Source: Pyrocephalus nanus (Eukaryota > Chordata > Aves > Passeriformes > Tyrannidae). Taken from it: DNA of 64,000 bases. Positions 22,784 to 34,300 of this stretch are shown here, piece after piece (position 1 is the stretch's first letter; every line of letters starts with the position of its first letter). Below the pieces are notes generated by a model. That model had not been told where the DNA came from, made no database searches, and saw only the letters and a program-made list of their open reading frames with translations. The translations under genes were made by a program, and so were the position numbers. The stretch spans positions 63,383,938-63,447,937 of the forward strand of contig CM076259.1 of assembly GCA_038380795.1 (NCBI GenBank), given 5' to 3'.

Positions 22784-23704
22784 TCTCAGAGCAGCCAAGG
22801 TCAAATCTTTCTCCCACAGTTCAGCTCTGGTCAAACTTACGATGATGAGCACCATATCTTCGAGGTGCCCTGAAGTCTGAAGGTACCATTTAGAGCCAGC
22901 CTTGAATCTGAGACTGGCTACAAACATACAGCAGCGTGTAACCCAACCTTGCTGCTTGTGTAGCCACCTCTCCCAACACAAGGTTCTCCCTGTGCTGACC
23001 AGGAGTAAGAGGAGAGTGAGTCCTGCAGGATTTGACCCTGCCTCTCAAGAGTGTATTCTTCATTTTTAAATACAGTCTCACTATGGGAAATTGGTACCAA
23101 ACAGCAAGAAAAAAAAACAAACCACCAAAACAAAGACATGAATAGCCTGCTTTATGTAAGCTTCTTCAGTAGTGTGGGAACTTCTCTGCCTTACCTTATC
23201 TCTGCTGCGAATCTCCTCTTTGCAGCAGAGGAGTATTAATTATCAGAATAGCTAGAATTTCTTCCATTGTTCTAAAATAATAAATATTATTTAAAGAAGG
23301 ATCTTCACTTCATTAACTAGTGTAACAACCTTTATGCTATTACCTGCATGAAGTTTCATCTCCTGCTTAACCTTCCTGCAGTCACTCAGGCCTGGTGCCA
23401 GTAAAGAGACATTGTAAACACGTGGCAAGAAAGATTCAGAGGTTGTCCCCTGTCCCATGTCCTGTAGAAAGTGCGAACTCGTGGAACATGTTTTGCAGAC
23501 TAAGCTGCTCTCATCTGCCTTACTTTGAGCAGAGGGATTAGCCTAGAGAACTTCAAGAGGTTCCAGTGATTTTGTGATCTGGAAAAGTCTGCCAAACACC
23601 AGGTAACCAGGTAAAATGGAAAATTTCCCTCATGCTGGTTTTCTGATTTTACCCCTTAGTTACCCCTTAATTGTAGGATTTTTTGCTGTTGATTTTGTGG
23701 GGGG

Positions 23705-23757
23705 TTTTTTGTTTGTTTGTTTGTTTTGTTTGTTTGTTTGATTTTGTTTTGTTTTTA
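23705..23757. repeat. (GTTT)n microsatellite
   Basis: G/T-only run of GTTT units with a TTTTG variant, about 50 bp. It creates low-complexity frames on both strands. Confidence 0.95.
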
Positions 23758-24510
23758 TTAAAAATAAAACAAAGTGAAATATTTGGTTTCCGGTTGAGCT
23801 CAGTGTTCTTTTCAAAAAGAAAATTAAATATTTCAGTTTTTCATTTTGGCAAGAAATCCTCCAAAATATTGAGTTTGGCTTTAGCTGTGTTCTGCCACTG
23901 AATTCCAAAATCAATTATTTGCATAGCCCTAAGTGTAAGGTAAATTTCATCAATCTCCATAAAGTAAGGAAACTTAATAACCAAATCTTTTAATAAAAGG
24001 ATACATTTACTCTCAGAAGCGCAATACATGAAGACTATTTTCCACCTGTTAAGAGTCCTCAGATTCTGCAAAGCCCATGAAAACCAATACTGGAGGGCAA
24101 AGGAGCTCAAGTGCTGTAATCTCACAACAGAAAATACAAATATAACCACTGGAACTAATATCACCCTTTGAATGTTTTCTCCTTGAACCTGCATCTACTG
24201 CTAGTCAAAAGGAAACAGAAATGCTCGGTACCAAGTTTTATCCTGCCATAACCTTTTAGTGTTTCTTACTTGTTGTGCATTTAAATGGTTCATAGTGTAA
24301 CTTAATGAAGCTATTATTTCTTTGACATAGCAGAAATAATTGTCCTGAAAAAGCTAGGGTCTTGCAAAAGCAAGAGAGGGCTGAGGAAAAATATGAGCAA
24401 TCTTATGGGCATTTTAATAAAAACCCAAATCTTTCTGTACTTTGACATTTTTTACCAGTTCTGCATTTCTGTAAGCCATTTCAGAGCCTTTTTGTCTTTT
24501 TTTTCCTTTC

Positions 24511-24530
24511 TTTTTTTTTTTTTTTTTTTT
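24511..24530. repeat. Poly-T run
   Basis: Twenty T, preceded by TTTTCCTTTC. Confidence 0.95.
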
Positions 24531-24746
24531 CATTTTGTGGAGGGGAAATGAGGAAGGGAGGCTTCAACTCTGGATGAAAGAATAGCTTGAGATTATGAAG
24601 CTTTGCTATGAAATGAGTAGCCAAACAGTCAATTGATTATTAGTCAGGATCATTTCAAGCCTAGTCCCTCAGAAGACTGCAGAGCAAATTCTCCTGGAAG
24701 CCATGTCCAGACACATGAAGGAAAGATGACTAGGCTGTCATCATGA

Positions 24747-24845
24747 TCATAGAATTATTGACACTTAATCATAGAATATCCTGAACTGGAACGGATCCAC
24801 GAGGATCAGCAAAGTTTAACTCCTGGATCTGCATGGGACAACCAC
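24747..24845 (-). mobile_element. CR1 LINE 3' end, minus strand
   Basis: Degenerate octamers (tcatagaattattg, tcatagaata) are followed by 'tcctgaactggaacggatccacgaggatc' and 'aactcctggatctgcatggga'. This is the reverse complement of a distinct CR1 3'UTR subfamily. It stops where a plus-strand CR1 reverse transcriptase segment begins. Confidence 0.8.
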
Positions 24846-24846
24846 A

Positions 24847-25260
24847 TATACCGGTGACACCAAATTGTGCAGATGAAACAGAAAGTAGGGCTACTATTCA
24901 GTGACATGTCAGCAAGTTGATGAAACAGGCTGGCAGAAACATCATGAAGTTTAATGAAGATGAGTGCAAAGGTAGAATAACCCCAAGCAGCACTACAGGC
25001 TGTCGACAAACTGGAATGTAGCTCTGCAGACAGCAATGTGAGGGTCCAGGGAGACAACAAGTTTGGGTGAAAAGGGTTAGGAGGATCCTGAGCTGCATCA
25101 ACAAGTGCCAGCAGGTTCAAGAAAGTGATTTTCCTCTACATTTGGCACTTGTGAAAAGTTCTACTTCTGTAGAATGGGATAAGGTTGTCCAGAGAGGCTG
25201 GGGAAATCTGCATGCCTGGATATAATCAGATCATGACTGGACAGGACCCTCCACCCTCAG
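24847..25260 (+). mobile_element. CR1 LINE internal segment, plus strand, with deletion
   Basis: Begins at 'ccggtgacaccaaattgtgc', equivalent to ADDTKLG with damaged aspartates. It continues through 'catgaagtttaatgaag', 'ataaccccaagcagcactacaggctg' and 'gtgggtgaaaagg...ctgagctgcatcaacaagtgccagcaggttc'. After 'cctctacatttggcacttgtgaaaa' near 25155 it jumps to 'gggataaggttgtccagagagg...ctggacaggaccc', so about 0.35 kb is missing. No clear octamer end follows, though 25260-25330 may hold a worn 3'UTR. It lies inverted and adjacent to the minus-strand 3' end at 24747-24845. Confidence 0.8.
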
Positions 25261-27549
25261 ACCTAGCTTTGAATTTGGCTCTCCTTTCAGTACAGAGCTG
25301 GATGAGGTGGTTGTGGTGGTCTCTATCATCCTATTCTTTTCTATTAATTTCTACTCAGCTTTTCAGTCAGGTTCTATTTGAGACCCCACTTACAGTATTG
25401 TTTTGAATGGCTGGTGGTTTTTGAGGGTGAAGTACTCATGGATACAGAAGTTAAGCAATGGATACAGCCTTCTCTTCATTGTGTAAGTTTATTCTTGTGT
25501 ACAAAAGCACTGTATGCCTAAGTATGTCCTCAAGCTGCCTTCCAGACTGAGCAAAGTGCATAACTGCTTTCCATCACAGGTAGTGAAAGACATCCTGGAC
25601 CGGCTTGAGGAGGTTCAAATCATCACTTCCCACTGCCTGGTAAAGAGCCATATTCACCAGGTTATCTGCTACTTTTGATGTAGGCACTGGGAGTGAAACC
25701 AAGAGGTCTCTAGGAAACTGAAGCATTTCCAGCCCACATGATTTGTTGGATCAATCCTTTAGTGCCTTCTGAATGACATGTATCTGAAGTGCTCAGATGA
25801 GTAGCAAATGAAACATATTTTAGCACAGTACTGCAAAAATGTCAGTGACACTTGATAAGCTCATCTGTCAAGCAAAAAGAAAAATCAGCAATAGCTGTTG
25901 AGAAAAAAAATTTTCTTTTACATCTACAAAAAACAAAATGCCTCTGCTTTATATCATCAAAGCTAATTTTCCTTGAGTTTAAAGTGTTAAAAAGAATTCT
26001 AAGACTTTAGCTCCCAAAGAAATTATTAATTTTCTTTTTAATAAGCAGTTATGGCATTAGTCATCTTTTCTGATTCACAATGAAAGCTACAGGGTGCAGT
26101 GGGATGTATTTACCCAGAGAGGTGTTGAATTTTGTCAGATGTGTAGACTTTTTAAAGTATTACTACTTTAAGTTTTATGTGTGAAGAAAGAAAGGTACAA
26201 GGGCTTCAAAACTGGAAATGACTGAGTACAGTGAAACAAGCGGTGTTTGTTTCTGAAGAAAATTCTTCAGAAATTCCTGGCCCTTCTTATGCCAAAGGCC
26301 TCTTCTGCACACTTGTACCTCCTTTAAAGCTCCCAGGAATGACAGCTCTGGACCTTCTTCTCTTGTCAGGTGCCTCCCAGAGGATGTACCTTAACTGGCT
26401 CGTCAGGATATTCTCCTTGTTGTCCTGTACTTTCTCTGATAGCTACTGCAAATTTCTCAGTGTTTGCTGTGCAGGAGTTCAGTTTTGGCATCTTGGATGA
26501 GGTTGTCTTATTCAAATACCTCCCGATCAGATATATAACTTCTGGGAACCAGGTTTAAAGACTCTATGAAGGCACACATTTCCACCTTCTTTCAGGAGTG
26601 CTATAACCACCAGGTTCAGTACCTCCATCAGGCTATTTGAAGAGAGGCAGGGTGCTGGTCCACTCACAGGAGGTCTGGTTCATGTTGTAATGAGGATCTG
26701 TAGCAGGCCTATATTTATGTGCTCTCTGATTTCTTGCTGATGGGTTGGGAGAAGTTTCTAAACCTCAAATTTATCCCAAACATCACCAACTTTTACATAT
26801 ATGTTATGCCTAAGGTGGTGGGTACCACTATCATCCCTTTCACTGAAGATATAGGTCTGAAGGTAAACTGGCTTTTTCCATGTATGCACACATTCTAGGA
26901 GGGTTTGAAGAGGAATAAAAAAAATACTTCTAACTGTATATAGTAAGAAAAAACAGCTACATAAAAACTACTCGTAAAACTTAATTGTCAACAAGAAAGG
27001 AAACCTGGTGGAAACTAAGTAAATTCTGAAAGCTTAGGCTGTGTTGCAATGAGTTGGGAAAAGAAGGTACACAAACCTGAAAATAGAGACTGACTTTCCT
27101 GCTTTTCCTTAGCTTCTTCACAAGTCAAAGGAGTCAGACTAGTTAACCACAGTGAGAAGATGATTTGAACACAAGCCTTTGCTCTCACCTTCTGGCTTCC
27201 CTCAAGCAGTCATTTGTCTCCTCAGAGCAATGGGGTGAAGTGATGTCTCATCTCTCTGCATGTTGCCGTGCTTCAGTCAATGCTTTAAAGGGTTTTTCTG
27301 TTTTGTTTTTATTGGGGTTTTTTTGATTGTTTACTTTAAAGGAGAGTGGTACCCTCTGAATTTATACACTTTAAACACTACAGGTCAGAGCTCAAATTAG
27401 GAAAGAGGCTGAACTGGATTACAGCTAATAAGTAAATCCCTGAATGAGACAAGTTAGCAAATCATCTTTGTACATCTGCATAATGTCTCAAGCATTCAAG
27501 GTTTAGACCTTCAATTTTACTCTTGTACTGTGACTCTAATATGGATCCA
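25261..27549. other. Unique non-coding DNA
   Basis: No gene or transposon supported. The overlapping plus frames near 26231-26558 do not match anything I recognise. Confidence 0.5.
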
Positions 27550-27610
27550 CCTTTTTTCCTTTTCCTTTTCCTTTTCCTTCCCTTTCCCTTTTCCCTTTCC
27601 TTTTCCTCTT
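27550..27610. repeat. Polypyrimidine tract, (CCTTTT)n type
   Basis: About 60 bp of only C and T, made of CCTTTT/CCCTTT units with local mirror symmetry. Such tracts can form triplex (H-DNA) structures. It lies about 205 bp upstream of the TATA-like element at 27814. Confidence 0.95.
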
Positions 27611-27813
27611 ACCTATGTTAGACTCTTTTTTAAAGCTTGTTTTGCATCTCTATTAGCATGCAGACATTTTAGTGTGCAGACTGGTTAATCAGTTAAAAAA
27701 TATGTACATCAAATTTTGGAGTAGCTCAAAAGCTTGCAAAGAAATTTAATGCTTATAAAAGTGAAAGAGCAACAGCACTGTCCTGATTCATACCCTGTAG
27801 GAGGAGGTGCTAG

Positions 27814-27916
27814 TATAAAGCTCCCTACATATATCTGCTGGTTCATCTCTGTCCTTTTAACAAGCTGCAGTCTGTATTGACTCATTACAGTGCAGTAGTA
27901 GCAAACTTTGGTAAGA
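27814..27916 (+). promoter_or_regulatory. Candidate TATA promoter with short first exon and donor
   Basis: TATAAAG at 27814-27820 is followed by a pyrimidine-rich initiator-like stretch about 30 bp downstream. At 27911 there is a good splice donor (TTTG|GTAAGA). An AP-1-like TGACTCAT lies inside. The spacing would suit a first exon of about 65 bp. This rests on motif spacing alone, with no CpG enrichment and no downstream exon identified. Confidence 0.25.
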
Positions 27917-27919
27917 GAC

Positions 27920-30360
27920 TCTTTTCTTTCCTGGTTGAAGTCAGCTTCTTCAGCAATTCCTGAACTGAATTTTTATCGTCAGTGGTTTATATTACATACA
28001 ATTAGAGTGCTTGAGCCAAAATATGACAGGTTTTCTGTTAAAAAAGTTTTATGTGTTAGTAAATGTATAACTTACACTCTTGTAAGTAAATTTATAACTT
28101 ACACCCTTGCCAGATTTGGGGTGGATGTTGCATTTGCATGCAGTATGTTCCCTACCTCCCTAGCCTCTGTTGTGCCCTACAGACACAGCCTGTTTAGGAC
28201 AGAAGCTCCATCTCAAAAAGCCTAATCAGAAGGATCATTTCTGACCAAACACATCAGAGATATGGGGAATATGCCCATATAAGAAATGCTCTGTCATGCC
28301 TTTGTTTTGCATGGTGCTGCAGGAGTGTACAGGTAGACAGCACTTGGTTGCCAACTCTTCCCATGCAGAGGGTGTTGGGTGTCAGGGGAAGGCCAGGAGG
28401 TCAATTATGACGTTTGGCTTAGACCTACATTCTTCCTCTTCCTGGCACTGACCAACGAGGAATATTTATTGTGAATACCACAGTGCTGCTCTGGTCTGCA
28501 TCCAAGAGAAAAACAGGAGGAGGACCAGAAATCCTGTGCTTTGCTTTTGAAAGTTCCTCCATGGTTGTGTTTCCTCTCCAATAGACCCCTTAAGGAGATG
28601 AGATGAGCATATGCTTATGCTTCCCAGTTATTTTCTGAAATAGTCTTCACTGAAATGTTCATTCTGGCTTCATTAGTGAATTTTTGTTTTGCTACTCACT
28701 GTGTTCAAAGCCCTTTTCCCTCCACCCCCTTCCTGTTTTTCTCAGTTTTTATTTCTTTTGTGGTGTGAACACAAGTTATTGTAATTATTTTACTACAACA
28801 ATTAAGAAGTTTTGTCTTTCCATTTGACTTCCTAGGTCCATGTAGAACTGGTCTCAAGTGTTGAAATTCATAGCTTTAGAGAAAACAGGTGTAAAGAAGG
28901 ATACTTGTTTAGGGCACTTTGTGGTTCAGAAAGAGCAAGGGTCCAGAACACTAACAGGACTTCAACATTTAATCTTGTCCAGACAGGGTATGATACATGG
29001 AGCTGCAGTGTGCAATACCATGGTTTATAATGGGAGACAAATTGGCAGAGACTTGTCTAAAGTCACATTCTGAGATACTGCTGAACTTGTAAACCATTCA
29101 TGCACTTTAAAAAGCCCAAGCAAACAAACATGCAAAGGGACAGAGTTGTTAGGTGAACTGTAGCAGCCTACTCCAGCATTACCTGATTTTCTCATACTGA
29201 TAGCATCTACAAGAGCAGGGTGTTGGAAATGAGAGCAGATCATTTTTCAAAAAGAAAAAAAACTCCATCAATTTGCAAGTGATATAACTTCTTCTGGTAC
29301 TTTCCCTTCAAATTAAAAACACTTCTCAGGCATATTTTCTGCATAGCATGGAGTGAATTTGTGGCAAGATTATGATGAACATAAAGAAAACAGTCGGGTT
29401 CAATTTAGCTCTGTATTTGGGGGTTGGGAAAAGAAAGCCAACAAAACAAGGCACCAAAACCAACGGAAAGATTTATGGCTGGTTTGTTTTCCAACTTTAA
29501 CAAAAATGGCTAAGGGAAACGAGAATGCAAACATTCCTAGTGAGGTGACCAGGACTCACATTGCAGCTCTGTGTGGGCCCCAGCCATGGAATGAGTTCCT
29601 TCTGGAATGTAGGCCACTGCAAAGTCTACGTGACCCACCACAGGTCTAGAAGCTCTGCCTTCCTCTGTCTTTGCCTCTTCTTTCCTCTGCCCAAAAATAG
29701 GTATATAGATACCTGTCTAAAAACACAGCTTAAAAAAGATGCTTGGCTAGCAGCCAGCTTATCATCTGGGAGAAGCAAGGGAGAAGGGAGGGGGAGCTTT
29801 TACAGTGACATTTAAGTATAAACTTTGAGTGCTTGTTAATAACAATTAAATTGTTTTACCCCAGCTGTAGCCCTATGGCTGTAAGCCCACTGTGCTGCCA
29901 GCACTACCCATAATATGTGACCCAGAAAGTCCCCAGAAAGCAGTATGATCTGCAGAGGAGACCCACAGGGGAGAACTGGACAGGGTTTGTGAGGACAAAA
30001 TGTGTCTTTCATCAGAAAATACTGGTATGTTAAATCTGACAGTCCCAGTGTTAATGAGAGACAGAGGAGAAATTAGTGAGCAGAATAACCCATCAGTGTT
30101 TGGAGACCTCATGCAGCCTTCTTAAGCATTTTCCAGGTTTTCTCTGTAAAAACAGTGAATGATCATTTGGGTTGCACAAGTGGGTCAAGCTATATTATTC
30201 AAGTCCAATTTTAACAAGCTGGGCCCTTGCAGTCAATAACTCCATGGCCATCCTGTAATCAGGAATGGTCATTTTAAAAGCCAACAGCTCCGATGGGGCA
30301 GAGGCAGGCATCAATTCAGCCACTGCACCTTTTCCAGTCCCTGCCAAGCATCCCAAGGTG
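27920..30360. other. Unique non-coding DNA
   Basis: No exon supported. Contains the 27-bp tandem duplication at 28058-28111. The 105-codon frame at 27908-28225 begins with TTG and has no recognisable domain. Confidence 0.5.
28058..28111. repeat. 27-bp tandem duplication
   Basis: Two adjacent units starting agtaaatgtataacttacac and agtaaatttataacttacac differ at only a few positions. The period is a multiple of three, so an overlapping open frame repeats nine residues (VSKCITYTL, VSKFITYTL), but that frame is not otherwise convincing. Confidence 0.9.
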
Positions 30361-31300
30361 GGCCAGGGATGTGCTAATTAAAAGAAAATAGAGCAATCTC
30401 CAAAAGCAGGCTGCTACAAAAAAGACATCTAAGAATCCACTGCATAACCATAAGTGAGCAATTTAAAAGACAAACTGAGAGTCTTTGGGTAGAGAGAGCC
30501 AAATGTTCCTTTTCCTGTCGTCAAATGTTATTTACTGTAATGTACAAAATTGAACAGAAAATTTTTTTCCCCTCTCGAACTGTGTAAATTATTGCTTAAG
30601 AGTTTCCAGTGCTGCCGATCAAGTCCATCCACAGAGTTAAAATACAGCCCACCACACTGCAGCATTTATTTTTCTTAATACCTGAAGCCCTTCTTCATTG
30701 AAATCCACAAAGCAGACTTTTCATTATTTGTCAAAGAGAGGTTTTTGTCTTCTCATCACGCACTATCAATCTGATCCTTTAAAGACTGCATGCACAAGTC
30801 AATTCACCACCCTGAAAGTGTATTCAGAAGAACTTAGAAATATCAGTAAATACAGTGTTTCAGTCAAGCTGTTAATTGTATCCAGGACTGGCTGAGAAAT
30901 TCTTCACAATAATCGTCAATATTAAGTGCTTGAAAAATAGCTGCTTGGGATACTCTCCTGCAATTATCACCAATGTATGTGAATGAGAATCATGTATTCC
31001 AACAGTCACCCTATTACTTGACAAATCAAGACATTAAAAATCAGCTCACTGAAATGCAATTTTGCTTGTCTGGCTCATACTTGACATATTATGGTGAACA
31101 GCCTGGAAATAATAATAATAATGAAGAATATGATCTGTTGTGTTACCACTCTGAAGGTCACTTGAAGGCAGTTATTTCATGCAACATTGCCAACAGAACG
31201 TGTTTATATTCTGCTGCAGACTCAACAATATCAAGGCTATCATATTTCGATGGTGTTTTAATGGCAGCAAATAGGCTTTTATTTTAAAGCAGAAGCACCT
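30361..31300. other. Transposon-free AT-rich block, candidate conserved non-coding element
   Basis: About 0.94 kb with no transposon. It is rich in TAAT-type and octamer-like words (for example gctaattaaaag near 30374, gttaattgta near 30872 and caattatcacc near 30961). A 104-codon ATG frame (30973-31287) includes five AAT codons from an (AAT)n run at about 31109-31122. I do not recognise a protein. The texture is typical of conserved vertebrate enhancers, which is inference without an alignment. Confidence 0.3.
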
Positions 31301-34300
31301 TAAAAACATGGCAAAAACTTGGTGACCTCTGATTTTTGTCACAGAGACTCTGCTTTACAGGCACAGAGGGTGGTAAGGTAGAAAATGGGCCCAGCAGAAG
31401 CAGGCGATGGCTGTGGTGGGAGTATAGGAAAGGCTAAGGTTGACCAGGATAGCTGAGAGAGCTGCATGACTTCTCTAGAGTTAAATATGCTGAATATTCC
31501 CAACAAGAAAAGCCACATGCTGAAGAGAAGAAAATAATCTGTTGTGGTTGGGTTGAGGGCCTCCTGTGGAAAAACCCAAAGAGGGATTTAGTCTGTCTGC
31601 CAAGGTTACAAAATTTTGACACTGCTGCCAGTGGTTTAGGCTGTTGTCCAGCATGTCTTGGTTGCAGTGGAAAGGGGCAAATGAACTTACCTATTGTAAT
31701 CACCTGAAGAATCATTGAAGAGAGGCAGGAGGCAGGTACATCTGGAGACTTGCAATGGAGATTGGCTCTGCCCTAGTGCTGAGCTAGAGTGGGCTGATCT
31801 GCCTGGCTGGCTGTCCACCTTTTGTACAGAGACTAGAGGGATCTGATACCAGACCTTGTGTGCATCCATATTCTGGAGACTCCCTCTGATGCCTCAGCCT
31901 GCCTTTGCATGGTGGCCTTGGGATCAGCACACTCAGTGAGGCCTGAAGGAATCTTCCTATCAGGGATAACCCCAACTACGAACAATAGGTTTTCTTGAAA
32001 GATGGTCTGGATATCAGGCTAACTTTTTTTCCCAACTGTAGCAAACTAAGCGCTTCTTTGAAAGGTCACAGAGACAGAAATTTAATCCTAGTCTAATGGG
32101 TTTCTTACATTGCTTGGGTGCATACCACCTGTCAGGCATGAAAGGCTGGGTCTAGCTATTATTTCAGAGGAAGGGTGATATGGTTTCAGTGCAGTAAACT
32201 GTTTGGTACCTGCTGCTATAGCAGTAATGAAGAAATAGCCAGCTGTGGATAAAATACACTAACAAAGGCAAAGGAGATAGGAAGCAATAATCCTTTGGGA
32301 ACATCCTAATGTCTGTAATTATCGTAAGCCTTACTAGATCCCTCTTAGCATTTGGAATGGGTATAGTGCCAAGTAAATGCTTTCCCTTTATCTCCTAGAA
32401 TTGTGTACTTCCCCCTTTTGCCATTCAGAAAGCTTCCCAGTATCAAAACTAATTGGCTAAAGAAAAGTCCCCTTCTATCTCCATCTCCCCATGAAATATA
32501 AAGCTGTTTGGTAATGATGTGCTGGCTTGAACAGAGACAAGCACTTAGATGATTTTGCCTAAAGCTTTGACTGCAAGCAGATTAGTTGTTTCTTTTTTCC
32601 AAAGTCTGTGAGTCCAAGGACAGGTGCCAGCTCTCTGTGTGAGGGCAGATCTCATGCTTCTACACACCTGTGTGTTGGGGACCTAGGAGCTGTGCCAGCC
32701 ACAGTTAGGACAAGTACAAAGGCTTTACAAACCATGTTATCACTTGGCTTTCGCTTCCATCCAGCATGCTCGTAGGGCATGGCAAAGCCCATTACCTCAG
32801 TCCAAAGCAAAGAGAGAGCAGACAGCCAGGGATGGCGGAAGTGTTCATCTCCAGAGATAGCAAACAAGGGAGAGAAGTGAGAAACTATGGGATGGGAGGT
32901 GTTTGGGCCCAATTTCTTTCCTGATGCACAGATCAGTCTGAAAACATTTTGGCTTTGCAGCTCCAGAATTCTAGCCTGAGAGGAAGGCTAGGCTGCTGGA
33001 GGAGGGATAAGTGGTAGCACACTTTGACTTTCTAACGTTGGCCAGAGAGGCTCTTGCAACAGACTGAGACTCAAGTGATGGACAGGTGAGCTCCATTTCT
33101 TGTTCTGGAGGTGCTTCAAACTTCTGTGTGCCCTCCAGAAGCATCTAAGGGACAAAAGCTGTCTTTGGACTTGAAGCAGGCTTTCTCTCTCTTTGTATAT
33201 ACTCAGTTGTCCTTTCTGGCCAAGGGCACATCTCTAAAACAGGGTCATTTGGCTATTTCACCTTGAATTACAACCCTCCACGGTATACAAGGAGAAGGCA
33301 CAAACCAGGTCTCTAAGGCTTAAACAGGTTTACTTGTGTAAAACCAACTTGGTGGCTATTCTAGCTACACATGTCATGTTTTGTATTTAGTAACAAAACA
33401 GCCCGTATAGGTGACAGGAAGAGGAATGCTGTGGGCTAGAAGTACTGAAAGCATGAAATTCCTCTTAAAAACAATGGAAAGAAAATGTGAAATCATTTTT
33501 CAGTATCTGTTGACTGTCCTTGCCTAGAAAAGGACAAAGCACTCAGAAAAGGGAAATCTCTGTTTGATGAATTGGACATTAAACCATACTAGAGATGTGC
33601 AGCGTTTTTAGTTCATGGATCTTGTAAAGTAAAAATAGGTAGAGGAGGTGGCTGGTCTTTCTGAAGTGCGGCAGGCATTTTGGGTAAGGGAGGAGCTGGG
33701 AAAGGCTCTAATGAGGTGGAGGACAGCTCTAAGATAACAGCATTTTCTGGTAGTGCTCCTGTATTTGCTTCCAGTGTAAAGGGAGGATGCATACTCTTTC
33801 TTTGTCATGTAAGAGCAATACTGCAGATTCCTGGACTTCGCAGCCATGAGATTTGGAAATCCTTCTACACCTTAGCCAGGAGAAGGGGGAGTCTCACCTG
33901 ACCCTGCCTGGTTCAGTCATTGCCCAAGAGCTGGGGCTCAGTGAGCTGCTGTTTCTAGAAGCTCTTGATGAAGTATGGATGTGCCCGTCCACTTCCATGC
34001 TGTTATCCAGAAATAAATCCAAACTTGCAAGGTTACAGGGCAGATGGTTCCCCCTGTCAACAGTGCAGAAATGTTGTTTCATAGGACCTGTGTCAATTCG
34101 GGCATGCTCTTCACTGCAGCCCTCTCCCGAGCTTGGCAATGCACTCAATCCATGTTTTGTTTCATAGCACTTGCCTTGCAGTGCTTCATCACTTCCACAG
34201 AGAAATTTTGGGATGGTTCAGAGCATGCATACCTTGCATCCACCACAGTCCTGTACCTCAGAACCATCTGGGTGTTGGAGGAGCCTCCTTGCAGGACCCA

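Larger units (their letters stand above)
22784..24746. other. Unique non-coding DNA
   Basis: Contains a long (GTTT)n tract at 23705-23757 and a T-run at 24511-24530. The minus frame at 23841-24194 (117 codons) has no recognisable features. An 8-bp-arm inverted repeat (ATTATTTC/GAAATAAT) sits at 24313-24340. Confidence 0.5.

Noticed and set aside
23660..23914. Lysine/asparagine- or phenylalanine-rich frames
   Set aside because: Translation of the (GTTT)n microsatellite.
24313..24340. ATTATTTC...GAAATAAT hairpin as a terminator or microRNA precursor
   Set aside because: Arms of only 8 bp with a 12-base loop in AT-rich DNA; expected by chance.
29041..29075. Possible second MIR scrap ('gagacttgtctaaagtcacattctgag')
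   Set aside because: Resemblance to the MIR core is limited to about 25 bases, too short without an alignment.
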